NCBI GenBank assembly: GCA_964613045.1
Contig: CAZTFS010000040.1
Span: 1-19,709, forward strand
Length of the DNA stretch: 19,709 nucleotides
Reading direction: 5' to 3'
Source of the DNA: UBA1081 sp964613045
Lineage (GTDB): Bacteria; Bacillota; Clostridia; Oscillospirales; Acutalibacteraceae
Within the stretch, counting starts at the first letter, position 1. Each line of letters begins with the position of its first letter. A program made the position numbers and the translations under genes. Below the pieces are notes generated by a model. That model was not told where the DNA came from and did no database searches. It saw only the letters and a program-made list of their open reading frames with translations. Positions 1-6,397 of the stretch are shown piece after piece.

Positions 1-102
1 ATGTTTTATAGCTAAAAAATCATAGCCTTCTGCACCCAACATCTGACGTAATGCAAGACGGCCTATTCTGCCTACGCCTTTAATAGAAACTTTAACTGAC
101 AT
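1..102 (-). CDS. gap: Glyceraldehyde-3-phosphate dehydrogenase-like protein, N-terminal 34 residues (runs off the left edge)
   Basis: The reverse strand reads from an ATG at 100-102 into the GAPDH Rossmann start, with the dinucleotide loop G-x-G-x-x-G at residues 9-14 (GVGRIG) followed by RLALRQM. The family oxidises glyceraldehyde-3-phosphate with NAD(P) and phosphate in glycolysis. A GGAGGA ribosome binding site lies at 111-116 and a good promoter at 159-187, so the gene looks expressed. Oddities: the usual Asn-Gly before the loop is Lys-Gly (K8), the usual Phe at 10 is Val, and the usual Asn-Asp at the end of the second beta strand, where Asp contacts the NAD ribose, reads Lys33-His34. The rest, including the catalytic Cys, lies outside the window. 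It may be a divergent paralogue rather than the main glycolytic enzyme. Family assignment is firm, exact function less so. Confidence 0.85.
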   Translation of the reverse strand, partial: MSVKVSIKGVGRIGRLALRQMLGAEGYDFLAIKH

Positions 103-122
103 ATTGAATTTCCTCCAATTAT

Positions 123-137
123 TATGGCAATGCCATA
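123..137. repeat. Perfect palindrome in the gap leader
   Basis: TATGGCA and TGCCATA flank a single central A, giving a 7+1+7 perfect inverted repeat. It lies between the predicted transcription start of gap (about 152, minus strand) and its ribosome binding site (111-116). It could be a repressor operator just downstream of the promoter. As an RNA hairpin it would need some inner pairs opened for a loop, so a DNA-binding site seems more likely. It does not match the cre or classic Rex consensus. The regulator is unknown. Confidence 0.5.
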
Positions 138-158
138 GTTTTTATTTTTGCGATTATT

Positions 159-187
159 ATTTTACATTTCTTTGATAAAATATTCAA
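159..187 (-). promoter_or_regulatory. Sigma-A-type promoter for the GAPDH-like gene
   Basis: On the minus strand there is a -35 TTGAAT (182-187), a 17-nt spacer and a -10 TAAAAT (159-164). Transcription should start near 152 and give a leader of about 50 nt. The upstream DNA is A/T-rich and holds a Rex-like inverted repeat at 193-210. Confidence 0.7.
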
Positions 188-192
188 GTGTT

Positions 193-210
193 TTGTTAAA
201 AAATTAACTG
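193..210. promoter_or_regulatory. Candidate Rex operator upstream of the gap promoter
   Basis: The 18-nt element has a left half TTGTTAA, a 4-nt spacer and a right half TTAACTG. It matches 12 of the 14 defined positions of the clostridial Rex consensus TTGTTAA-N4-TTAACAA. It sits 5 bp upstream of the -35 of the gap promoter (minus strand). Rex senses the NADH/NAD ratio, and GAPDH is an NADH producer, so the site is sensible in context. A/T-rich DNA makes chance matches fairly easy. Confidence 0.4.
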
Positions 211-300
211 TTTTTTTTAAGATTTGTTTAACTCACACAAAAAGCATTATCTTATACTATGTTATAACCGCAATATTTCCCAACATATTATTGACCGAAA

Positions 301-1257
301 TTACGAATTTACTACATTTTGCGGTCTGCCGTCAATAAATGCTTTAATATTTTCCTTAAAAATACCGACAAGTCTTTGTCTTGTTTCAAAAGATGCCCAT
401 GCTATATGTGGAGTAATAAAGCAATTTTTTGCCGTCAGAAGCGGATTATCGGCTTTTGGCGGCTCTGTTGAAAGCACGTCAAGTCCCGCACCTGCGAGCT
501 TGCCGCTGTTAAGAGCGTTTGCAAGAGCTGTTTCATCCGCAACTGTACCTCTTGACGTGTTGATGAAATAAGCACCGTCTTTCATTTTTGCTATAAACTC
601 AGAATTAACGATTCCTTCTGTTTCGGGAGTCAGGGGGCAGTGCATGGAAACGACATCGGAATTTTTGAGCATTTCATCAAGTGATACAAATGTTACCCAA
701 TCGGGTTCATTTCCGTGAAGACGAGGTGTGTAGGCGATAATATTCATACCGAAGGCTCTTGCCCGCTGAGCTACCGCAAGCCCTATCCTTCCGAAGCCGA
801 AAATGCCGAGAGTTTTTCCCGAAAGCTCAGTCAGAGGCGTTTTCCAATAGCAGAAGTCTGTACTGTTTACCCAGTCTCCGTTCTTTACGGATTCGGAATG
901 AAGCCCCACATTCATTGTAAGTTCAAGAATAAATGACATAACCAGCTGAGCAACTGCTTCTGTGGAATATGACGGGATGTTTGATACCGGTATACCTTTT
1001 TCTTTTAAATACATATAATCAACTATGTTGTATCCCGTAGAAAGGAGTGCAATAAATTTCAGATCGGGAAGCAGGTCGATAGTTTCTCTGTTGAGGGGTG
1101 TTTTATTTGTAACGATTATATCCGCACCGATGCATCGCTCAAGTATTTTGTCGTTTGGTGTACGGTCATAAATTTCAACTTCACCATATTCATTTAAAAA
1201 ATCCCATGAAAGATCTCCCGGATTCGTTGTATAAGCATCGAGCATAACGATTTTCAT
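301..1257 (-). CDS. D-isomer-specific 2-hydroxyacid dehydrogenase (glycerate dehydrogenase / hydroxypyruvate reductase-like)
   Basis: This 318-residue cytoplasmic protein has the full layout of the D-2-hydroxyacid dehydrogenases, which reduce a 2-keto acid to the D-hydroxy acid with NAD(P)H. The Rossmann loop G-x-G-x-x-G is at residues 154-159 (GFGRIG). The three catalytic residues are present: Arg236 in NTSRG, Glu265 in STEPP and His284 in TPHIAW. Length is normal for the family. The ATG is supported by AAAGGTGA at 1264-1271. The gene has its own promoter (1302-1330) and no obvious terminator before gap on the same strand, so read-through into gap is possible. Similarity to the HprA/glycerate dehydrogenase group is my impression; the substrate (hydroxypyruvate, glyoxylate or another keto acid) cannot be settled from sequence. 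Confidence 0.9.
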   Translation of the reverse strand: MKIVMLDAYTTNPGDLSWDFLNEYGEVEIYDRTPNDKILERCIGADIIVTNKTPLNRETIDLLPDLKFIALLSTGYNIVDYMYLKEKGIPVSNIPSYSTEAVAQLVMSFILELTMNVGLHSESVKNGDWVNSTDFCYWKTPLTELSGKTLGIFGFGRIGLAVAQRARAFGMNIIAYTPRLHGNEPDWVTFVSLDEMLKNSDVVSMHCPLTPETEGIVNSEFIAKMKDGAYFINTSRGTVADETALANALNSGKLAGAGLDVLSTEPPKADNPLLTAKNCFITPHIAWASFETRQRLVGIFKENIKAFIDGRPQNVVNS

Positions 1258-1301
1258 ATAAGATCACCTTTCTGAAATAAAAATAATAAATGTTTTGAAA
1301 T

Positions 1302-1330
1302 ATTATAGCATAAACTATTGAAGTTTTCTA
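1302..1330 (-). promoter_or_regulatory. Extended -10 promoter for the 2-hydroxyacid dehydrogenase
   Basis: The minus strand carries a perfect -10 TATAAT (1302-1307) preceded by TGC (1308-1310), an extended -10. The -35 region at 1325-1330 reads TAGAAA, which is weak and fits an extended -10 promoter. It overlaps the divergent plus-strand promoter. Confidence 0.65.
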
Positions 1331-1346
1331 TTTTTTTTGTTAAAAT
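1318..1346 (+). promoter_or_regulatory. Promoter for the VTT protein-galK pair
   Basis: The plus strand has a -35 TTGAAG (1318-1323), a 17-nt T-rich spacer and a -10 TAAAAT (1341-1346). Transcription would start near 1353, about 37 nt before the TTG start codon. Its -35 and spacer overlap the -35 region of the divergent dehydrogenase promoter. Confidence 0.6.
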
Positions 1347-1378
1347 ATTTTTATTAATTTGACTTTGATATGTGTCAC

Positions 1379-1384
1379 GGTGAT
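1379..1384 (+). promoter_or_regulatory. GGTGAT ribosome binding site that sets the TTG start of the VTT gene
   Basis: GGTGAT pairs with the inner part of the 16S anti-Shine-Dalgarno (complement of GGAGGTGATC). It lies 5 nt before TTG at 1390. The upstream ATG at 1383 is in another frame and meets a stop at once, so TTG is the best start. Confidence 0.6.
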
Positions 1385-1389
1385 GTGTT

Positions 1390-2127
1390 TTGAGTAAAGA
1401 TAAAATTATTCGCCGTCTTCTTATTGTAGCGGCATATTTATGCTTTATTGTGGCAGCATTACTGATAATATGGTCGTTTGTATCAAAAATTAATTTTCTT
1501 GAAGAGAAATATGTTCAGTATGTTAACTGGTTGGCAAATTTTGAAAAACAGGTTGTCGCCATAGGTGATCGTTGGTTGCTTGTGCTTGTTGTGTGGCTCT
1601 TGTATTTTGTCAAAACAGCATTGCCGCTTTATCCTGTTTCACTGCTTTGTGTTGCTTCTTCTCTCGTTTTTGATACGGCTAAATCTTTGGTCGTCAATAT
1701 TATCGGTCTTGCACTGATGTTTAGCGTAAAGTATATAGTGGGTACCAATTCCTGTAACAGCTCATTATGGTTGGTGCATAAAAGCACAGTCGCAACGAAG
1801 ATTATCGAAAGCGGAGATAACGGTAACCCGTGGTTACTTGTTGTATTCAGGCTGCTTCCGTGTATGCCCGATAATGCTGTCAGTCAGATATATGGTGCAA
1901 TGGAATTTCCGTATTGGAAGTTTATGCTGATATCCCTTGTTGCTTACATTCCGAAAATGGTCTCGTATATTATTATCGGCAGAAGTGTGTATAATCCGTT
2001 TTCGCTTACATTATCGATCCCGTTGGTTGTACTTACCTTAGTGTCAGGCTGTACATTACTTGCAATGAGCAAGCTTTGGGACAAAAAAGAACATAAAAAA
2101 AGTAAAAAGGACAAAAAGAATAAATAA
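1390..2127 (+). CDS. VTT/DedA-like (TVP38/TMEM64 family) integral membrane protein
   Basis: This 245-residue protein starts at TTG. It has an N-terminal membrane helix (about 9-31), several hydrophobic segments (about 62-94, 98-117, 147-160, 174-197, 205-227) and a very basic tail: 9 Lys in the last 15 residues, expected on the cytoplasmic side. The segment at 153-178 (FRLLPCMPDN, then YGAMEFPYWKF) matches the conserved VTT core, where an R-x-x-P re-entrant loop is followed by a second loop. DedA and TVP38 relatives include lipid carriers and scramblases, such as undecaprenyl-phosphate or phosphatidylethanolamine flippases; the substrate here is unknown. The gene sits 15 nt upstream of galK and is probably co-transcribed with it, but no functional link between the two is obvious. 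Confidence 0.8.
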   Translation: MSKDKIIRRLLIVAAYLCFIVAALLIIWSFVSKINFLEEKYVQYVNWLANFEKQVVAIGDRWLLVLVVWLLYFVKTALPLYPVSLLCVASSLVFDTAKSLVVNIIGLALMFSVKYIVGTNSCNSSLWLVHKSTVATKIIESGDNGNPWLLVVFRLLPCMPDNAVSQIYGAMEFPYWKFMLISLVAYIPKMVSYIIIGRSVYNPFSLTLSIPLVVLTLVSGCTLLAMSKLWDKKEHKKSKKDKKNK

Positions 2128-2142
2128 CAGGAGGATGCTTAA

Positions 2143-3426
2143 ATGTTTAAGGATCTCGCAATTAAAAAAATTGAATCAAATCAGTATGATGAAATTATGA
2201 AAAAGTTATATTTTACTGACGATGCTGTTGCGGCTCAGAAGGAGAGATATAAAAAACTTGTCGAGCTGTTTTGTTCACTTTACGGCTCTGACAGAGAGAT
2301 AAGATTTTTCTCAGCACCCGGCAGAACAGAAGTCTGCGGTAATCATACAGATCATAACAGAGGTAAGGTAATGGCTGCCGCTATCAATCTTGATGCTGTT
2401 GCTGCGGCTGCAAAGAACGATGAAAATATTGTCAGAGTAAAATCTGCCGAGTACAGTAAAATAGATATTATTGATGCAACTGACCTTGAGCCCCATGTTG
2501 AGGAATACGGCAAGTCTGCAGGTCTGATAAGAGGTGTCTGTGCCGGCTTTAAAAACAGAGGTTATAATATCGGCGGCTTTGACACAGCTACAATGACACA
2601 GGTGCTTTCCGGCTCGGGACTTTCTTCCTCAGCCGCTTTTGAGGTGCTTGTGGGTACAGTGATGAATTATCTTTATAATGACGGAAAAGTTTCTGCTGTT
2701 GAGATAGCTCAGATAGCACAGTATGCAGAAAATGTATTCTTTGATAAGCCCTGCGGTCTCATGGATCAGATGGCTTGCTCTGTCGGAGGTTTTGTTAAGA
2801 TCGACTTTAAGGACACTGAGAATCCTGTTATTGAGCCTGTTGAATTTGATTTTGCCGCATGCGGTCACAGTCTTGTTATTACAGACACAAGGGCGAATCA
2901 TGCTGACCTTACAGATGAATATGCCGCAATCAGACAGGAGATGGAGAAAGCTGCATCCGTATTCGGTCAAAATGCACTCAGAGATGTTGATGAATCTGAG
3001 TTCAGTGCAAATCTTCCCCTTGTAAGAGAAAAAGCAGGGGACAGAAGTGTTCTCAGAGGTCTTCATTTTTACGGAGAAAACAACAGGGTTGAAAAAGCAG
3101 TCAATGCTCTTGAAAAAGGTGATTTTGATGCGTTCAAATCTGTTATAACAGAGAGTGGCTTCTCTTCTTATATGTATAACCAGAATGTTTATTCTTCCAA
3201 GCAGCCTCTTTCTCAGCCTGTTTCACTGGCTCTTGCTGCAAGTGATTATATCCTGAGAGGAAAGGGTGCCTGGCGTGTACACGGCGGCGGCTTTGCAGGT
3301 ACTGTTCAGGCTTTTGTTCCTGCTGAACTGCTTGAAATATATAAAACAACACTTGAAAGTATTTTCGGCGAGGGTGCTTGTTACATTCTTAACATCAGAC
3401 CCATCGGCGGAACAGAGATTATATAA
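2143..3426 (+). CDS. galK: Galactokinase (GHMP kinase family)
   Basis: GalK phosphorylates alpha-D-galactose at O-1 with ATP, the entry step of the Leloir pathway. The 427-residue product has the three GHMP motifs: the galactokinase signature at 58-73 (APGRTEVCGNHTDH), the ATP-binding glycine/serine loop at 157-165 (GSGLSSSAA), and the C-terminal motif at 379-391 (VHGGGFAGTVQAF). The expected catalytic pair is Arg61 and Asp208 (in GLMDQ). The usual Gly-Glu-His of the signature is Gly-Asn-His, a variant I recall from other clostridial galactokinases. AGGAGG at 2129-2134 supports the ATG. No galT, galE or galactose transporter is adjacent. A terminator follows at 3448. Confidence 0.93.
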   Translation: MFKDLAIKKIESNQYDEIMKKLYFTDDAVAAQKERYKKLVELFCSLYGSDREIRFFSAPGRTEVCGNHTDHNRGKVMAAAINLDAVAAAAKNDENIVRVKSAEYSKIDIIDATDLEPHVEEYGKSAGLIRGVCAGFKNRGYNIGGFDTATMTQVLSGSGLSSSAAFEVLVGTVMNYLYNDGKVSAVEIAQIAQYAENVFFDKPCGLMDQMACSVGGFVKIDFKDTENPVIEPVEFDFAACGHSLVITDTRANHADLTDEYAAIRQEMEKAASVFGQNALRDVDESEFSANLPLVREKAGDRSVLRGLHFYGENNRVEKAVNALEKGDFDAFKSVITESGFSSYMYNQNVYSSKQPLSQPVSLALAASDYILRGKGAWRVHGGGFAGTVQAFVPAELLEIYKTTLESIFGEGACYILNIRPIGGTEII

Positions 3427-3447
3427 AAGTATAGTAAATTTACTTGA

Positions 3448-3481
3448 GGGTGTATTGCGTCTTGTAATGCACCCTTTTTTT
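3448..3481 (+). terminator. Intrinsic terminator after galK
   Basis: GGGTGTATT (3448-3456) pairs with AATGCACCC (3466-3474) through 9 pairs, one of them G-U, around a 9-nt loop. Seven T residues follow directly (3475-3481). The T-run ends only 2 nt before the mutS2 ribosome binding site. Confidence 0.88.
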
Positions 3482-3492
3482 ACGGTGATAAT

Positions 3493-5874
3493 ATGGAAAA
3501 CAGACATTATAAGGCTCTTGAACTTGATAAAGTGCTGCAGATGCTGGCTGAATATACAGCTTGTCCCGACAGTCGGGAATTGGCTCTTAATCTTATACCT
3601 GAGTCGGATTTAAAGATCGCAAAAGGTGAGTTACAGAAAACGGAAGATGCATTTGTTCTGCTGGCTAAGTTCGGCGGTCCGTCATTCGGCTCACTTAAAA
3701 ATGTAAACAATTCGCTTGCAAGAGCCAATGCGGGCGGTGTGCTGACAATGCGTGAGCTTCTTGATATCGGTGAAGATCTGCGTGTGATACGTTCTCTTCA
3801 TGAGTGGAGAAGCAGACAATCGGAAGAAGCTTCATATTCGATTGATGTATATTTCGGTTCACTCCGACCGAATAAATTTTTTGAAACAAAAATCTCTTCT
3901 GCGATCATTTCTGAAGATGAGATAAGTGATAATGCTTCGCCTGCACTTGCCGATATCAGAAGAAAGATGAAACAGCAGGCTTCGAGAATAAGAGAAAAGC
4001 TGGACGGCATAATACGTTCACAGACATACCAGAAGTGCTTGCAGGATGCAATAGTTACTCAGCGGAACGGAAGATTTGTCGTTCCCGTTAAAGCTGAATT
4101 CAGAGGACAGATCGCAGGTCTTGTGCATGATACATCGTCAAGCGGTGCTACTGTTTTTGTTGAACCGATGTCCGTTGTTGAAGCCAATAATGAGATACGT
4201 GTTCTTCAGGGCAAGGAAAAAGATGAAATTGAAAGAATCCTCACAGAGCTTTCTGCTGAAGCCGGAACGTATTCAGATGAGATAAGATACAGCTATGAAG
4301 CCGTGCTTGAGCTTAATCTGATTTTTGCAAAGGCTCAGCTTGCTTATAAAATGAAAGCTTCCGTGCCGATCCTTAATAATAACGGATATACAAGTCTTAA
4401 AAAGGCAAGACATCCGTTGCTTGATCCTAAAAAAGTTGTGCCTGTGGATATTGAGCTCGGCGGAGATTTTGATACGCTTGTTATAACAGGTCCGAATACA
4501 GGCGGTAAGACGGTTTCTGTTAAAACTCTTGGACTCCTTACTTTAATGGCTATGTGCGGACTTATGATTCCTGTTTCAGACGGAAGTCAGGTAAGCGTTT
4601 ATAAGAATGTATTTGCTGATATCGGTGATGAACAGAGTATTGAGCAGTCTCTTTCTACTTTTTCTTCACATATGGTCAATATTGTTAATATATTGAAAAG
4701 TACAGATGATGAAAGTCTTGTACTGATTGATGAGCTTGGTGCCGGTACTGATCCCGTTGAAGGTGCGGCACTTGCTATGGCGATCCTTGAAAGATTGAAG
4801 CTTCAAGGTGCAAAAATTGCGGCAACCACTCATTATGCGGAACTTAAGGCTTACGCACTTGATACACCGGGTGTGGAAAACGGCAGTTGCGAATTTGATG
4901 TTGCAACGCTAAAACCTACGTACAGACTTCTGATAGGTGTTCCGGGCAGATCAAATGCATTTGCGATTTCCGAGAAGCTGGGTATCGCCCCCGATGTCAT
5001 TGATCGTGCAAAAGAACTTGTATCTGCCGAAAATACCCGTTTTGAGGATGTTGTAGATACACTTGAACAACGCAGACTTGAAATGGAAAAAGAAAAGAGT
5101 GTGGCTGAAGAACTCCGTCGTGAAAATGAAGAACTACGCAGAAAAGCTGAAGAAAAACTTGCCGATGTTGAAAAGATCCGTGAAAAAGAATTGCAAAGGG
5201 CACGATCTGAAGCAATGAGGCTGGTTGAAAGTGCAAAACGTGAAGCAAACGGTCTGATGATGGAGATTGAAAAACTGAAAAAAGATCTCAGAAGTCAGAA
5301 AAACGGTGCGGATCGGTTAAATGAAATGCGTTCTAAGCTACGAAAGGGCTTAAGCGGTGTTGACGCTGCCGCAGATCCCGTGATTGATGCTGCTGATGAC
5401 GGATATGAAATGTCAAGACCTTTACAGGTGGGTGATAATGTTAAACTTGCCGGTATGGGGAGTGAAGGTGTTGTACTTGTCACCCCTGACAAGAATAACT
5501 ATGTTGATGTTCAGGTCGGCAGTATAAAAATGCATGTAAAGGTTTCTGACTTGCGTCTTATTGAAAAGAAAAAGAACGAAAAAAAAGATACTTTTGTCAG
5601 AAAAAACACCGAAAGCCGTATGACGGCAGCATCGGATACACGATGCGATCTCAGAGGACTGACTGTTGAAGAGGCTTTGATGACGCTCGATCTGTTTCTT
5701 GACAGTATGACAATGGCAGGCTTGTCGGAGGTTACGGTTATTCACGGTAAAGGCACCGGAGCTTTACGTGCTGCTGTTCAGCAACATCTGAAAAAGCATA
5801 CTCAGGTCAAATCATACAGACTCGGAACTTTTGGTGAGGGCGAAAACGGTGTTACAATTGCCACATTGAAATAA
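3493..5874 (+). CDS. mutS2: MutS2 ATPase/endonuclease (ribosome-rescue or anti-recombination MutS family)
   Basis: The 793-residue protein has the MutS2 plan and normal length. It has an N-terminal helical core, a MutS-type ATPase with Walker A at 333-340 (GPNTGGKT), Walker B at 409-414 (LVLIDE) and the downstream TTH at 445-447, a long charged coiled coil at about 520-600, a KOW/SH3-like segment near 645-690, and a C-terminal Smr nuclease domain (about 712-793) with DLRG at 719-722 and HGKGTGALR at 751-759. MutS2 lacks the mismatch-recognition domain of MutS1. In Bacillus subtilis it acts on collided ribosomes, and in Helicobacter it limits recombination. GGTGAT at 3484-3489 supports the ATG. 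No promoter is visible between the galK terminator and this gene. Confidence 0.95.
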   Translation: MENRHYKALELDKVLQMLAEYTACPDSRELALNLIPESDLKIAKGELQKTEDAFVLLAKFGGPSFGSLKNVNNSLARANAGGVLTMRELLDIGEDLRVIRSLHEWRSRQSEEASYSIDVYFGSLRPNKFFETKISSAIISEDEISDNASPALADIRRKMKQQASRIREKLDGIIRSQTYQKCLQDAIVTQRNGRFVVPVKAEFRGQIAGLVHDTSSSGATVFVEPMSVVEANNEIRVLQGKEKDEIERILTELSAEAGTYSDEIRYSYEAVLELNLIFAKAQLAYKMKASVPILNNNGYTSLKKARHPLLDPKKVVPVDIELGGDFDTLVITGPNTGGKTVSVKTLGLLTLMAMCGLMIPVSDGSQVSVYKNVFADIGDEQSIEQSLSTFSSHMVNIVNILKSTDDESLVLIDELGAGTDPVEGAALAMAILERLKLQGAKIAATTHYAELKAYALDTPGVENGSCEFDVATLKPTYRLLIGVPGRSNAFAISEKLGIAPDVIDRAKELVSAENTRFEDVVDTLEQRRLEMEKEKSVAEELRRENEELRRKAEEKLADVEKIREKELQRARSEAMRLVESAKREANGLMMEIEKLKKDLRSQKNGADRLNEMRSKLRKGLSGVDAAADPVIDAADDGYEMSRPLQVGDNVKLAGMGSEGVVLVTPDKNNYVDVQVGSIKMHVKVSDLRLIEKKKNEKKDTFVRKNTESRMTAASDTRCDLRGLTVEEALMTLDLFLDSMTMAGLSEVTVIHGKGTGALRAAVQQHLKKHTQVKSYRLGTFGEGENGVTIATLK

Positions 5875-5930
5875 ATTTTGCTGTGAAGGTAAAAAACTTA
5901 ACATGATCCAAAAAAAATTTAAAAATACTA

Positions 5931-5959
5931 TTGACATTTTGATTGTTCTTTAGTATAAT
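5931..5959 (+). promoter_or_regulatory. Consensus sigma-A promoter for ylxM-ffh
   Basis: The site has a perfect -35 TTGACA (5931-5936), a 17-nt spacer and a perfect -10 TATAAT (5954-5959). It is the strongest promoter in the window. Transcription should start about 5965-5967, at the base of the hairpin at 5965-5990. Confidence 0.92.
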
Positions 5960-5964
5960 AACGC

Positions 5965-5990
5965 TCTGTAAAGCGTTTAGTCTTTACAGA
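5965..5990 (+). promoter_or_regulatory. 5'-terminal stem-loop of the ylxM-ffh transcript
   Basis: TCTGTAAAG (5965-5973) and CTTTACAGA (5982-5990) form a perfect 9-bp stem around an 8-nt loop. The stem begins at the predicted +1 and ends 10 nt before the GGTGA ribosome binding site. There is no T-run, so it is not a terminator. Hairpins at the extreme 5' end are known to shield mRNAs from 5'-dependent decay; that role here is inferred. Confidence 0.7.
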
Positions 5991-6000
5991 TGATTTGGAT

Positions 6001-6005
6001 GGTGA
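6001..6005 (+). promoter_or_regulatory. GGTGA ribosome binding site that sets the ylxM start at 6011
   Basis: GGTGA lies 5 nt before ATG 6011. The in-frame ATGs upstream are unlikely: the one at 5990 starts at the end of the hairpin stem and the one at 5999 overlaps this site. The protein from 6011 also aligns with the usual YlxM N-terminus. Confidence 0.65.
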
Positions 6006-6010
6006 ATTTG

Positions 6011-6382
6011 ATGGCTAAGAATCTTGATATGATCATGCTTCTTGATTTTTACGGCGATATGCTTACTCCCAAACAGCGTGATTTTATAGATTTCTATTAC
6101 AATGACGATTTGTCTCTTGCCGAGATTGCCGAAAATGTCGGCATTACAAGACAGGGTGTCAGAGATGCTATCAAAAGAGCCGAGAGCCAGCTTACCGAAA
6201 TGGAAGAAAGAGTCGGCTTTGTAGCCAGATTTGAAAGCTTTAAAGACGGTCTTTCTAAAATCAGTGAAAAAGCTGCGAAAATAAATGAAGAAAATCTTAA
6301 GTGCGGTCTGTCAAGGGAGATCAATGATCTTACTGTTGAAATTCAGTCACTTTGTGCGGAACTTGCAGACCCGGAAGTATAA
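6011..6382 (+). CDS. ylxM: YlxM/p13-like SRP-associated helix-turn-helix protein
   Basis: With the chosen start the product has 123 residues. YlxM is a small protein with a sigma-70 region 4-like helix-turn-helix, here about residues 33-58 (SLAEIAENVGITRQGVRDAI), preceded by the family block LLDFYGDMLTPKQRDF at 10-25. The C-terminal third is charged and probably coiled coil. Its gene is commonly next to ffh; in streptococci YlxM modulates SRP (Ffh-scRNA) GTPase activity. The 15-nt gap to ffh supports co-transcription. The product is slightly longer than the usual roughly 110 residues. A start at 5990 would add seven residues but is poorly placed. Confidence 0.88.
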   Translation: MAKNLDMIMLLDFYGDMLTPKQRDFIDFYYNDDLSLAEIAENVGITRQGVRDAIKRAESQLTEMEERVGFVARFESFKDGLSKISEKAAKINEENLKCGLSREINDLTVEIQSLCAELADPEV

Positions 6383-6397
6383 TTAAGAGGTATTCAG

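Noticed and set aside
224..240. Second Rex-like sequence (TTGTTTAACTCACACAA on the plus strand)
   Set aside because: The total length is 17 rather than 18 and the inner positions do not pair symmetrically, so only the outer bases fit.
224..571. Plus-strand open frame of 115 codons
   Set aside because: It overlaps the 3' part of the well-supported dehydrogenase on the opposite strand, has no ribosome binding site, and its product shows no recognisable pattern.
2629..3066. Antisense open frame of 145 codons within galK
   Set aside because: It lies wholly inside galK, with no ribosome binding site, no promoter and no recognisable motif.
5990..6010. Earlier ATG starts for ylxM at 5990 and 5999
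   Set aside because: The 5990 ATG begins at the last base of the hairpin stem and neither has a ribosome binding site. GGTGA at 6001-6005 fits ATG 6011, which also gives the usual YlxM N-terminus.
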